Assembly: GCF_001412215.1 (NCBI RefSeq)
Contig: NZ_LLWP01000009.1
Location: 558,001-622,000, forward strand
Reading direction: 5' to 3'
Length of the DNA stretch: 64,000 bases
Origin: Pedobacter sp. Hv1
GTDB taxonomy: Bacteria; Bacteroidota; Bacteroidia; Sphingobacteriales; Sphingobacteriaceae
Below are positions 33,599 through 43,223 of this stretch, piece after piece. The position numbers and the translations under genes were made by a program. Under the pieces are notes generated by a model that did no database searches, was not told the origin of the DNA, and worked only from the letters and a program-made list of their open reading frames with translations. How positions within the stretch are numbered: position 1 is the first letter of the stretch; the number at the start of each line of letters is the position of its first letter.

Positions 33599-34090
33599 AT
33601 GAATAAAGCAATAACAAAAGATATAGAAAAACAGTATTTGGAAGCTGTTAAATACTATAAGGAAGAAATAGATACAAATACCTTTCCCCCACTTGATTAT
33701 TTCATAAACCTAGCTTTTCTATATTGGTCTTTTGCAACTGAGCAAATTGAATTTAATGACCCAAATCATATTCCCGATGAGTGGAGTGTAATTGGAGAGA
33801 AAAATTTTATGCCAACAATCGATAAGGGGTTGGAGTATTATCATAATAACATAGAATTAATTTTTTGGAGAAGATATTTTTCCTATAGACTTTATATGTC
33901 CGATTTCTCTGAGGATGATTGTAAAATAATACTGAAAACAAATGATGGTCATGATAGTTTAGTGCCTTATTTCTTTCTCTACTTATTTGATAAGACATCG
34001 TATGAAAAACAAATAATTGATCTTAGGAAAATATGTGATGATTTACCGACAGCAAAAAATATTTATATCAATTCTTTTATACAAAAATGA
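33599..34090 (+). CDS. Hypothetical protein, possible immunity protein
   Basis: I do not recognise a family. The 163-residue product has no signal peptide or membrane span. It is acidic and rich in aromatic residues (Tyr, Phe, Trp), with likely helices such as IEKQYLEAVKYYKEEID (about 9-25). It is more AT-rich than its neighbours. Size, composition and position 8 bp after a toxin-like C-terminal remnant fit an orphan immunity gene, but that is inference. A hairpin with a T run follows. Confidence 0.55.
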   Translation: MNKAITKDIEKQYLEAVKYYKEEIDTNTFPPLDYFINLAFLYWSFATEQIEFNDPNHIPDEWSVIGEKNFMPTIDKGLEYYHNNIELIFWRRYFSYRLYMSDFSEDDCKIILKTNDGHDSLVPYFFLYLFDKTSYEKQIIDLRKICDDLPTAKNIYINSFIQK

Positions 34091-34161
34091 CAGAATATTG
34101 TATTAACAATTTTCCAGCATACCCCCTCTATCACAATCATCCCACTTGTGTTTTAAACGAC

Positions 34162-34200
34162 AAAAAGTTTTGGTGTCGTAAAAAGTATCAAAACTTTTTT
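34162..34200 (+). terminator. Terminator-like hairpin after the hypothetical gene
   Basis: AAAAAGTTTTGGT (34162-34174) pairs with ATCAAAACTTTTT (34187-34199) with one G-U pair, and the stem runs into T residues. It lies 71 bp after the stop. The stem is A/T-rich and symmetric, so it could act in both directions. Confidence 0.55.
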
Positions 34201-34444
34201 GCTTTATAATAACTTGTTTTATTTAGTAAGGTGAGCGGATATAAATCTTCTTTTTGAAACGAAAAAGTTACATATTTACTAATCAATTAGTTTTGTTATT
34301 AACTAATTAGTAGTATTTTCGTTAGTCTACTTTATCAAACGTAGATTGATACGTCACAAAACGTTAAATTTTTTTTAAAGTAATTGTCACACTTTATTTT
34401 TTGTGGTGTCTTTTAAAAAACGATAATTAATTAAACAGCTACCC
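34201..34444 (+). promoter_or_regulatory. Long AT-rich leader of the outer-membrane receptor gene
   Basis: The 244 bp before the receptor hold dyads but no ORF. AATTAGTT-N8-AACTAATT sits inside an outer TACTAA/TTAGTA pair (about 34278-34314). ACGTA-GATTGA-TACGT lies at 34339-34354. They could be operators or mRNA structures. No specific regulator can be named, and no TAnnTTTG box is obvious. Confidence 0.35.
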
Positions 34445-36895
34445 ATGAAGAAAATATCTAACTCAACTGTATTCGCTCAGCATAAATCTACGAAATATTT
34501 CGTATTTATTGGGATTTTGCTTTTATTATCCTTTTGGGTTTTAACAGCAACAGCACAAGAAAAAATTAAATACCAAGGTATGGTTAAAGACAGTACCACG
34601 TTACAACCCATTGCCTATGCCAGTATTCTTTTGCAAAAGAATGATGCTACAAAAGCCGTGGTGGTAAATGCACTGTCAGATTCAATAGGGCAATTTACCC
34701 TTAACATAGACACAGGAACTTACCTCCTTTCATTACAACTCTTCGGCTATGCCAAGCTTGCCCAAAAAATCAAGATCGACCAAACAATGGCTAGCTCCTT
34801 AAAAATATGGTTGTTGAAACCATTGGTCAACCAATTGAAACAGATTACCGTAACAGGCCAAAGATCTTTAATTTCTCAAGATAAAGACAAATTGGTATAC
34901 AATGTAGCGCAAGATCCAATGGCCAAAGGCGAAAACCTGAGCGATATTTTTAGACGAGTACCCATGTTGAGTGTTGATGGAGAGGGTAATGTACAATTGA
35001 ACGGACAAACCAATTATAAGGTGTTATTAAACGGACGTGAAACGGCCATGTTTGCACAAAATACCAAAGATGCTTTGCGGGGCTTTCCCGGCTTGGTGGT
35101 TGATAAAATTGAAATCATTACCGCCCCTTCTGCCAAATATGATGCAGAAGGTATTGGCGGACTGATTAACATCATTACCAAAAAAGGTGTGATGGGCTAT
35201 AATGGGTTTTTAAGTGCCTATTATTCGAATATTAATTATCAGACCAGTACAAACCTCAGTATCCGTTCGGGTAATTTTGCCATTACAGGTACTTATTTTT
35301 TAAGTGGTAATTACAACAACAGGGCAGGTCTAACCAGCGAAACCCTGCCTTTGCAATCGTCGTTTTACCAAAGAAGGTATTTAGAGGGAGAACGTGTAAC
35401 CAACCGTTTTTCAAATGATGGAAACCTGGAGATGAGTTATAACCTTGATAGCCTACAAACCATAGTAGCCTATGCCAATATTGGTGGTGGCAACAATAAA
35501 AGTAGGTTCGACCAAAACATTACAACCGACTTTGCCAATGCAGCCTCTCAGCACAGCCTTTTTACGCAAAATGTAAAAAACAATATCCCAACATTTGGAC
35601 TTGGAAGTGATTTTATCAAGAAATTTAAAGGGAATACCGATAGGGAGTTAAGTTTTAGATTCAATGGTCAGTTTAGCAAAAACGATGGCCTCAATACAAG
35701 TTTGATGGCTATGGCAAACAGCAACTTGTTTAGGCAAAACGATAGTTATTCTAAAAACAGGGAATATACTTTACAAACAGACTACATAGAACCATTGGCC
35801 AAATCGATGAAATTAGAGACAGGTGCAAAATTCATTTTTAGAGATGCTGATGCAGATTATTTGAGCCTAAGCAAAACCAATGCAAACGAACCTTTTGAAC
35901 CAGATTACTCCAATTCGAATAGCTTTGCCTACAAACAACAAGTGTACAGTGGCTACGGTTCTCTGTCTTTTAGTCTACAGAAGCTCAACTTTAGAACTGG
36001 TCTTCGCCTCGAACACACTACAGTAGATGGCGATTTTTTTAGCTCCAACACCAATGTCAAGCAAAATTATACTTCATTAATTCCAGATTTTTCAATGAAT
36101 ACCAAGCTGGGTAAAGATTATACCATTGTATTGGGCTATACCAAACGCTTGCAGCGTCCATACATCAATACGCTTAATCCATTTATAAATAACAACGATC
36201 CCTTAAACATCTCTTTTGGCAATCCCAACTTGAGTGCACAAACCATACATACCTTATCTTTTCAAAATCGCCTGGTAAAAGGACCTACTTTTATCTCATT
36301 TGGCCTAAGTGCATCCTATTCGGGAAATATGATTGTACAATACACTACATTTAAGCCAGCTTCTGGCATTAGCACTACACAGTATGGCAATACAGGTAAA
36401 AATAGAGATGCAAGTATGTCGGTTGCACTTTCTACCAACCTGAAAAAATTCAATGGCGGTTTTGGCGGAACCCTGCGCTACAACAAAATAGAAAATACAT
36501 TGGTATCTACGCAGCACGAAGAAGGACTTAGTGGGCAGGTATACGGTTTTTTCACCTATACGGTATATAAATCGTTATTTTTAAGCGGCAATGGGGGCAT
36601 TAGCAGACCAGCTTATAGTTTAATCAACACAACAAAAGCATTTCCATATTATCAGATGAATATTGGTGCCCAATTGTTCGATAAAAAACTGACTACCTCA
36701 ATTAATTTCAATCGGTTTTTTAACAAATGGTTTACCAATAGATCCTATACAGAAGATGCGAATTTCAGTACAAGATCGACCGTTACAACACCTTATCGCG
36801 TAATATACTTTGGTTTTACCTATAATTTCGGCAAGTTAAAAGAAAACCTAACCAAGAAAAAAGGAGTAAACAACGACGATTTGATCAATAACTAG
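34445..36895 (+). CDS. Outer-membrane beta-barrel receptor (TonB-dependent type)
   Basis: The 816-residue outer-membrane protein has an unusually long N-terminus with a hydrophobic span at about 18-38 (signal ending ATAQ). A carboxypeptidase-regulatory-like beta-sandwich follows at about 42-125, starting KYQGMVKDSTTLQPIAYAS. A plug domain comes next at about 130-235, with GEGNVQLNGQTNYKVLLNG and YDAEGIGGLINIITKKG. The large C-terminal barrel matches the outer-membrane beta-barrel family seen in Bacteroidota. No SusD partner follows and no TonB box is certain. Substrate unknown; it stands alone after a long leader. Confidence 0.88.
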   Translation: MKKISNSTVFAQHKSTKYFVFIGILLLLSFWVLTATAQEKIKYQGMVKDSTTLQPIAYASILLQKNDATKAVVVNALSDSIGQFTLNIDTGTYLLSLQLFGYAKLAQKIKIDQTMASSLKIWLLKPLVNQLKQITVTGQRSLISQDKDKLVYNVAQDPMAKGENLSDIFRRVPMLSVDGEGNVQLNGQTNYKVLLNGRETAMFAQNTKDALRGFPGLVVDKIEIITAPSAKYDAEGIGGLINIITKKGVMGYNGFLSAYYSNINYQTSTNLSIRSGNFAITGTYFLSGNYNNRAGLTSETLPLQSSFYQRRYLEGERVTNRFSNDGNLEMSYNLDSLQTIVAYANIGGGNNKSRFDQNITTDFANAASQHSLFTQNVKNNIPTFGLGSDFIKKFKGNTDRELSFRFNGQFSKNDGLNTSLMAMANSNLFRQNDSYSKNREYTLQTDYIEPLAKSMKLETGAKFIFRDADADYLSLSKTNANEPFEPDYSNSNSFAYKQQVYSGYGSLSFSLQKLNFRTGLRLEHTTVDGDFFSSNTNVKQNYTSLIPDFSMNTKLGKDYTIVLGYTKRLQRPYINTLNPFINNNDPLNISFGNPNLSAQTIHTLSFQNRLVKGPTFISFGLSASYSGNMIVQYTTFKPASGISTTQYGNTGKNRDASMSVALSTNLKKFNGGFGGTLRYNKIENTLVSTQHEEGLSGQVYGFFTYTVYKSLFLSGNGGISRPAYSLINTTKAFPYYQMNIGAQLFDKKLTTSINFNRFFNKWFTNRSYTEDANFSTRSTVTTPYRVIYFGFTYNFGKLKENLTKKKGVNNDDLINN

Positions 36896-36964
36896 TAATT
36901 GCTGAATTGCTCACCAGATAAACCATCAACTATTGACCATGGACCATGGACTATCAACTAAGCA

Positions 36965-37477
36965 CTAAAAACCAACACTCATCTCCCGATTGGGATAACT
37001 TGCCTTTGTACTTTTTCTAGTCCCTAGTTTCTCTACATGTAAAATGTTCAGTTGGTCGTCAAATAGATCGTACAAAATGGTATTGCTTAACTTAATGCTT
37101 TGTAAAGTAGCAATATTGTCAATCTCCAAATAAACATTGGTAGCTTCATGGTCTATCTCAAAACCTACATAAGTGGCCGTTGCAGCTTTTCCATTAACAG
37201 TGTACTGCAAATGGGCATTCATGTATTTTTTAATCAGCTCGTCCATCGCTTTGTGCATAGCAGGTTTAGCCAAATCTGTTTTGGTTTTAAACTGTTTGGC
37301 TAGGATAGTTTCAAAATCATCGGTAAAAATGCGGCAACTGATCTCTAAACTTTTTTCTTTTGCATTAAAATTGAGCTCTGTGGTGCTTACATGTAAAGGA
37401 TGTTTATCCGCTTTAAGTCCTTCGCCCAAAGGCAAAAGCATCAAAACAAGTAACAATTTTGAATAAAAAAGGTTCAT
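36965..37477 (-). CDS. DUF6702 family secreted protein
   Basis: I start this at 37477 (MNLFYSKLLLVLMLLPLGEG), which gives a signal peptide; an in-frame ATG further upstream would bury it 24 residues in. The ~170-residue protein has HPLHVSTTELNFNAKEKSLEI at its mature start, the DUF6702 opening, and ends in a strand region. The function is unknown. In Bacteroidota it is commonly next to HupE/UreJ and M1 peptidase genes, as here, where HupE is divergent 90 bp away and the peptidase follows. A shared role in the envelope is likely but undefined. Confidence 0.75.
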   Translation of the reverse strand: MNLFYSKLLLVLMLLPLGEGLKADKHPLHVSTTELNFNAKEKSLEISCRIFTDDFETILAKQFKTKTDLAKPAMHKAMDELIKKYMNAHLQYTVNGKAATATYVGFEIDHEATNVYLEIDNIATLQSIKLSNTILYDLFDDQLNILHVEKLGTRKSTKASYPNREMSVGF

Positions 37478-37567
37478 ATGCAACAAAGTTTCGTTTATAA
37501 ACAAAAAAGAAATTAATTTAGTGTTGTAAACATACAGTGCTATTTGCATTAAACCTAACTATACCCG

Positions 37568-38152
37568 ATGCCACTAAGCGATTTTTTCTTTTATTTTAAG
37601 TTGGGTTGGACTCATATTGTAAGTTTAGATGCGTTAGACCACCAATTGTTTATCTTGGCTTTGGTCGCAGTTTACACCGCTAAAAATCTAAAACAGGTAT
37701 TGATATTGGTAACTGCATTTACAATTGGCCACTCCTTAACCTTATTGCTGAGTGTGTTAGATGTGATCCGTTTTTCGAGCAAATGGGTAGAGTTTTTAAT
37801 TCCCTGCACTATTTTTATCACTGCGTTTAGTAACCTTTTTAAAAAAGATTTTTCAACCAAAGGCGTCAATACAAATTACTATCTCGCCTTATTGTTTGGG
37901 CTAATCCATGGTATGGGTTTTGCCAATTCCGTTCGGATGATGTTAGCCAAAGACCAAAACATAGGTTGGGGGCTGTTTGGTTTTAACATCGGTCTAGAAT
38001 TCGGACAACTATTTTTTGTGATCATCATTTTACTACTTACTTGGCTCGGTCTTTCCTTTTTTAGGATCAAACGGAGAGAGTGGGTTATATTTATATCAGC
38101 AGCTGTGTTTAGCCTAGCCCTTCAAATGGCCTTAGAGAGAATACCTTTTTAA
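37568..38152 (+). CDS. HupE/UreJ family membrane protein
   Basis: This 194-residue protein has about six membrane spans. It contains the family block SLDALDHQLFILALV (about 19-33) and GLIHGMGFAN (about 113-122), whose histidines are thought to bind nickel or another metal in HupE transporters. No hydrogenase or urease genes are in the window, so nickel uptake is not supported by context. This Bacteroidota subgroup is tied instead to the M1 peptidase starting 10 bp after its stop, and the two are surely cotranscribed. Confidence 0.83.
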   Translation: MPLSDFFFYFKLGWTHIVSLDALDHQLFILALVAVYTAKNLKQVLILVTAFTIGHSLTLLLSVLDVIRFSSKWVEFLIPCTIFITAFSNLFKKDFSTKGVNTNYYLALLFGLIHGMGFANSVRMMLAKDQNIGWGLFGFNIGLEFGQLFFVIIILLLTWLGLSFFRIKRREWVIFISAAVFSLALQMALERIPF

Positions 38153-38162
38153 TTTTTATACA

Positions 38163-40571
38163 ATGAATAAATGCTACAAATTTTTGGTATTAATGGGCCT
38201 AACCAGCCAGGTGGTATCAGCTCAAAACATCCAGAACAACCCTGGTAGTAACCATGGCAACAAGTTTGAACAATTGGGCACCATTTTAACTACGCCCAAC
38301 GAGCAGCGTACGGCAAGCGGAGCACCAGGTGTAAAATATTGGCAACAACGAGCCGATTACAACATCAAATGCGAATTGGACGAGAAAAAGCTGACCCTAA
38401 AAGGCAGCGAAACCATTACCTATTACAACAACTCGCCAGATGTATTGACTTATATCTGGATCCAGTTGGATGAAAACGAACACAACAACCTGCGCAATGC
38501 CAATTACCAGAGCAGCACCAAAATGCCGCAAGGCGGAAGTACAAAACAGGTTGATGACCTGAGTAATGCAGCCACGCAAGGCGACAATGGTTATGGAATT
38601 ACCATCACCAAATTAACCGATGCAACAGGTAAAAAATTAAGTTACACCATCAATAAAACGATGATGCGTGTAGAAGTGCCTGCTTTAAAATCGGGAGCTC
38701 AATTTGTTTTCAATATCGATTGGAATTACAAAATTACCGACAGAATTGCAGGTGGTGGCCGTGGTGGTTATGAGTTTTTTCCAGAAGATGGAAACTATCT
38801 CTTCACCATGACCCAATGGTATCCACGTTTGTGTGTGTATAGCGATTTTCAGGGTTGGCAAAACCACCAGTTTACAGGTAGAGGCGAGTTTGCTTTAACC
38901 TTTGGTAATTTTAAGGTACAGATGACCGTACCTGCCGATCATATGGTAGGTTCAACAGGAGAGTGTATCAACTATGCTGCAGTGTTAACCCCAACGCAAT
39001 TGGCTAGGTACAACAAAGCAACAACCAGTACCGTAGCACCTGTAGAAATTGTAACCCTCGCCGAAGCCAAAACCGCAGAGACTAAAAAATCAGAAGCCAA
39101 AAAAACTTGGGTTTTTCAGGCCAACAATGTACGAGATTTTGCATGGACAGCTTCTCGTAAATTTATTTGGGATGCCATGGCACAACCCATTGCAGGTAAA
39201 AATGTAATGTGCATGAGTTTTTATGGCAAAGAAGCCTATCACTTGTACAGCAAATTTTCTAGCCGTGCAGTGGCCCATACCATTAAAACCTATTCAGATT
39301 TTACCATTCCTTATCCATACCCTGTAGCACAAAGTATCGAAGCTGCCAACGGGATGGAATATCCGATGATCTGTTTCAATTATGGTCGTACGGATGCGGA
39401 TGGAACCTATAGCGAAAGCACTAAAAATGGCATGTTGGGTGTAGTGATCCACGAAGTGGGACACAACTTTTTCCCGATGATTGTAAACAGCGATGAACGC
39501 CAATGGACCTGGATGGACGAAGGGTTGAACTCTTTTGTAGAATACCTAACAGAAGAACTTTGGGACAATAAATTTCCGAGTAAAAAGGGGCCAGCTTATA
39601 CCATTGTACCTTACATGAAATTACCGAAAGACCAATTGGAACCTATCATGTCCAATTCAGAAAATATTGTACAGTTCGGACCAAATGCCTATTCTAAACC
39701 TGCAACAGCCTTAAATATCCTTCGCGAAACCATTATGGGACGAGAGTTGTTTGATTATGCCTTTAAAGAATACTCAAGAAGATGGGCCTTTAAACATCCA
39801 ACACCTGCAGATTTATTCAGAACCATGGAAGATGCCAGTGGCGAAGACTTAGATTGGTTTTGGAGAGGTTGGTTTTACGGAACAGATGCCTGCGATATTG
39901 CTTTAGATAGCGTAAGATATGCTAAACCAGATTATGCCGGTCTTACTGGCCCAACAGGTGGCAATAGAGGAGGCGCAAGAACAGGAATAAGAGTAGACAG
40001 ACCTGCAGTAAATGCTTTCGAAGACATTTCTAAAATCAGAAACAGAGAAAATAGCAATATTAAATTCTATACCGATAAAGATCTGGCAGCAAGAGATTTC
40101 TATTGGAAATACGATAGAGGTCTGGTACAGATTGATACCACTTTGGCACCAAAACCAGCTAGTCAGCCAGCCAGGTTGCCAATGGAAGAATTTACGGCCG
40201 AAGAAAAAGCGAAATATGCCGATAAGTTCTTTTATGAGCTCAACTTTAGCAATAAAGGAGGGCTGGTAATGCCAATCATTGTAGAGTTTACTTTTAAAGA
40301 CGGTACAAAAGCCATTGATAGAATACCTGCACAGATCTGGAGATTGAACGAGCAAAAAACATCTAAATTCTATGTACAGAATAAAGAAGTAGCCTCAATT
40401 AAAATAGACCCGATGCGTGAAACCGCCGATATTGACGAAACGAACAATACTTGGGGCTCAGGTGCCGCACCAAGCAAATTCCAATTGTTTAAAATGCGAG
40501 CAGGTGGTGCACCCGCCCGTGGCCAATCAGTCGGTTCAAACCCAATGCAATTAGAAAAGAAAAGTAAATAA
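38163..40571 (+). CDS. Secreted M1 family metallopeptidase (long form)
   Basis: The 802-residue exported gluzincin has a signal peptide (residues 1-21, QVVSAQ). The N-terminal beta domain spans about 60-300. The zinc motif is HEVGH (430-434) and the third ligand region is WMDEGLNSFVEYL (about 450-462). A low-complexity stretch rich in Ala/Glu/Lys/Thr (about 290-315) interrupts the N-terminal domain, and a C-terminal domain follows the catalytic part. It is cotranscribed with HupE/UreJ and ends at a strong terminator. It is a distant paralogue of the peptidase at 7797-9686. Substrate unknown. Confidence 0.9.
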   Translation: MNKCYKFLVLMGLTSQVVSAQNIQNNPGSNHGNKFEQLGTILTTPNEQRTASGAPGVKYWQQRADYNIKCELDEKKLTLKGSETITYYNNSPDVLTYIWIQLDENEHNNLRNANYQSSTKMPQGGSTKQVDDLSNAATQGDNGYGITITKLTDATGKKLSYTINKTMMRVEVPALKSGAQFVFNIDWNYKITDRIAGGGRGGYEFFPEDGNYLFTMTQWYPRLCVYSDFQGWQNHQFTGRGEFALTFGNFKVQMTVPADHMVGSTGECINYAAVLTPTQLARYNKATTSTVAPVEIVTLAEAKTAETKKSEAKKTWVFQANNVRDFAWTASRKFIWDAMAQPIAGKNVMCMSFYGKEAYHLYSKFSSRAVAHTIKTYSDFTIPYPYPVAQSIEAANGMEYPMICFNYGRTDADGTYSESTKNGMLGVVIHEVGHNFFPMIVNSDERQWTWMDEGLNSFVEYLTEELWDNKFPSKKGPAYTIVPYMKLPKDQLEPIMSNSENIVQFGPNAYSKPATALNILRETIMGRELFDYAFKEYSRRWAFKHPTPADLFRTMEDASGEDLDWFWRGWFYGTDACDIALDSVRYAKPDYAGLTGPTGGNRGGARTGIRVDRPAVNAFEDISKIRNRENSNIKFYTDKDLAARDFYWKYDRGLVQIDTTLAPKPASQPARLPMEEFTAEEKAKYADKFFYELNFSNKGGLVMPIIVEFTFKDGTKAIDRIPAQIWRLNEQKTSKFYVQNKEVASIKIDPMRETADIDETNNTWGSGAAPSKFQLFKMRAGGAPARGQSVGSNPMQLEKKSK

Positions 40572-40580
40572 GAAAACTCA

Positions 40581-40611
40581 AAAAGTCCCGATGCAAATCG
40601 GGACTTTTTTT
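40581..40611 (+). terminator. Rho-independent terminator after the M1 peptidase
   Basis: A perfect 12-bp stem AAAAGTCCCGAT/ATCGGGACTTTT with a GCAA loop runs into seven or more T residues, starting 9 bp after the stop. Confidence 0.92.
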
Positions 40612-41185
40612 GTTAGTAACGCTTTAAGCTTAAAGCAAAAAGCTGAAGGCTTAAAGCTGCAAACTGGTAACCCATATTGAGGTGTAAGGATCGTAAAACT
40701 TATAACCCATAATATATTAAAGAATGTCAGTCTGAGCCTGTCGAAGACCTATTGATAAATTAAAACTGCAAACCTGGCTTCCAAAGAACCGTTGGCGAGG
40801 ACACCAACAGATGCCTCTTATGAACCTGTGACAGATGAACGAATAAAACTCAAGACCTAAGCTATAGCCTATAACCCACAACCCATATTAAGGTAAAAGG
40901 TTTAAGGCGTAAGGCTGATAAGCTTAAAGCAAAAGGCTAAAAGCATAAAATAATGACTACCTGAACTTCACAAAATGTGAGCATATTCACAAAATTGAGA
41001 TGCTTTGCTCAGTATTTATACTTTGTACTTACTACTTTATGCTAATGAACCAATGACCAATGAACTATTGACTATTGAACTACTGCGTCTTTATACTTTG
41101 TACTTACTACTTTATACTAATGAACCACCGTGTCTTTATACTAATTACTTTACAAATGGCGCATTAATCTTTATCTTTACCTATA
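40612..41185. repeat. Repeat-packed gap before uvrB
   Basis: The 614-bp gap between the peptidase and uvrB has no gene. After the terminator come degenerate GCTTAAAGC-type runs (about 40620-40660, 40905-40950) and AACCCATAAC-type runs (about 40665-40715, 40862-40890). A GTCAGTCTGAGCCTGTCGAA copy lies at 40726-40748 and a GTTGGCGAGGACACCAAC palindrome at 40791-40808. A 38-bp sequence repeats directly at 41015-41052 and 41090-41127 (period 75, one mismatch), with a worn third piece before uvrB. The GCTTTAAGC-type run also occurs near 3880-3915. Confidence 0.75.
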
Positions 41186-43222
41186 ATGAAGTTCAAACTC
41201 ATCTCAGACTATAAACCTACTGGCGATCAGCCAAACGCTATCAAACAATTGGTACAAGGAGTCAATGCCGAAGAGCATTACCAAACCCTATTGGGGGTAA
41301 CAGGTTCAGGTAAAACCTTTACTGTAGCCAATGTAATTGAACAGACCCAAAAACCAACATTGATCTTGAGCCACAACAAAACCCTGGCCGCACAGCTCTA
41401 TGGAGAATTTAAACAATTCTTTCCAGAAAATGCTGTCAACTATTTTGTGTCTTATTACGATTATTACCAGCCAGAAGCTTACATGCCCACCACTAATACT
41501 TACATCGAAAAAGATTTAAGTATCAATGAAGAAATTGAAAAACTACGCTTGCGTACCACCTCAGCATTAATGTCTGGCAGAAGAGATGTAATTGTCGTAT
41601 CGTCCATTTCCTGTATTTATGGTATGGGAAATCCTGAGGATTTTTCTAAATCGGTTTTTCGTTTTGGTGTAGGAACAAGAATAAGCCGGAACTCTTTTTT
41701 ACACAGTTTGGTAGAGATTTTATATGCCCGTACCATTAACGATTTCAAGAGAGGCACCTTCAGGGTAAAGGGAGATACCGTAGATATTTTTCCAGCTTAT
41801 TTAGACAGTGCCTACCGCATTTCTTTTTTTGGCGATGACATTGAAGAACTCAGCGTAATTGACCCGATTACAGGTAAAACATTAGAGAAACTAGAAGACA
41901 TGGCCATTTATCCAGCCAATCTGTTTGTTACACCGAAAGAGAAATTCAACTCTTCTATTTGGGGCATACAAGAAGAATTGGAGCTGCGTAAAAACCAATT
42001 GTTAAATGATAGGCAGTTGTTAGAAGCCAAACGTTTAGAAGAAAGGGTAAACTTCGATATCGAGATGATGAAAGAACTCGGTTATTGTTCAGGTATTGAG
42101 AATTATTCGAGGTTTTTCGATGGCCGTTCGCCAGGAATGAGGCCCTTCTGTTTATTGGATTATTTTCCAGACGATTACTTAATGGTGATCGATGAGAGCC
42201 ATGTAACCGTACCACAGATCAGGGCCATGTACGGGGGTGACCGTTCTCGCAAAATGTCGTTGGTAGAATATGGTTTCCGTTTACCTTCAGCGCTAGACAA
42301 TCGCCCTTTAAATTTTGATGAATTTGAGCGCTTAGCTCCACAAACTATATATGTGAGTGCAACCCCTGCAGATTACGAACTGGAAAAAACAGATGGTGTT
42401 GTTATTGAACAGGTCATCAGGCCAACAGGATTGTTAGATCCAATTATTGAAGTAAGACCAGCCATTAACCAAGTTGATGACCTGTTAGATGAAATTGACA
42501 AGACCATTAAAATGGGCGATCGGATTTTGGTAACCACTCTAACCAAACGCATGGCAGAAGAGTTAACCAAGTACATGGACAGGTTAAATATCAAGTGTCG
42601 TTACATCCACTCGGAAGTAAAGACCCTAGAACGTGTAGAAATATTACGTGGGTTACGATTGGGCGAATTTGATGTGCTGGTAGGGATCAACCTATTAAGA
42701 GAAGGATTGGACTTGCCAGAAGTAAGTTTGGTAGCCATTTTAGATGCAGATAAAGAGGGCTTTTTAAGATCAGATAGGGCATTGATCCAGACCATCGGCC
42801 GTGCCGCACGTAATGATAGAGGCCGCGTAATTATGTATGCCGATAACATGACCCAATCAATGGAGAGAACCATTGATGAGACCAATAGGCGGAGAGAAAA
42901 ACAGATCAGTTATAACTTGGAACATGGCATTACCCCAAAAACTGTGGGCAAAACCAGAGAAGAAATTATAGAACAAAGTTCAGTGTTAGATTTCTCTGAA
43001 AGTAAGGCACGCAACAAAGCCTATGTAGAAATTGATGAAGTGAGCATTGCTGCAGATCCAATTGTACAGTACATGACCAAGCCCGAACTGCAAAAAGCCA
43101 TAGACAAAACAAGAAAAGACATGCAAAAGGCGGCAAAAGAAATGGATTTCTTAATGGCAGCCCGTATGCGTGATGAAATGTTTGCATTAGAAAAAGTATT
43201 TGAAGAACGTTTTAGTAAATAA
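41186..43222 (+). CDS. uvrB: Excinuclease ABC subunit B
   Basis: UvrB is the damage-verifying helicase-like core of nucleotide excision repair and works with UvrA and UvrC. The 678-residue protein has Walker A GVTGSGKTFT (about 38-47), the beta-hairpin region YYDYYQPEAYMP (about 90-101), DESH (helicase motif II, about 338) and the helicase motif-VI block QTIGRAARNDRG. The C-terminal UVR motif that binds UvrC is about 630-670, with KEMDFLMAARMRDEM. All parts are intact. The start ATG follows a repeat-rich gap without a plain promoter. Confidence 0.97.
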   Translation: MKFKLISDYKPTGDQPNAIKQLVQGVNAEEHYQTLLGVTGSGKTFTVANVIEQTQKPTLILSHNKTLAAQLYGEFKQFFPENAVNYFVSYYDYYQPEAYMPTTNTYIEKDLSINEEIEKLRLRTTSALMSGRRDVIVVSSISCIYGMGNPEDFSKSVFRFGVGTRISRNSFLHSLVEILYARTINDFKRGTFRVKGDTVDIFPAYLDSAYRISFFGDDIEELSVIDPITGKTLEKLEDMAIYPANLFVTPKEKFNSSIWGIQEELELRKNQLLNDRQLLEAKRLEERVNFDIEMMKELGYCSGIENYSRFFDGRSPGMRPFCLLDYFPDDYLMVIDESHVTVPQIRAMYGGDRSRKMSLVEYGFRLPSALDNRPLNFDEFERLAPQTIYVSATPADYELEKTDGVVIEQVIRPTGLLDPIIEVRPAINQVDDLLDEIDKTIKMGDRILVTTLTKRMAEELTKYMDRLNIKCRYIHSEVKTLERVEILRGLRLGEFDVLVGINLLREGLDLPEVSLVAILDADKEGFLRSDRALIQTIGRAARNDRGRVIMYADNMTQSMERTIDETNRRREKQISYNLEHGITPKTVGKTREEIIEQSSVLDFSESKARNKAYVEIDEVSIAADPIVQYMTKPELQKAIDKTRKDMQKAAKEMDFLMAARMRDEMFALEKVFEERFSK

Positions 43223-43223
43223 C

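Noticed and set aside
39903-40355. 150-codon minus-strand ORF
   Set aside because: Antisense to the M1 peptidase; the translation is low-complexity Phe/Ser/Cys-rich, typical of shadow frames.
41005-41214. 70-codon ORF before uvrB
   Set aside because: Its translation is the 38-bp direct repeat read through twice (LYTLYLLLY), and it runs into uvrB.
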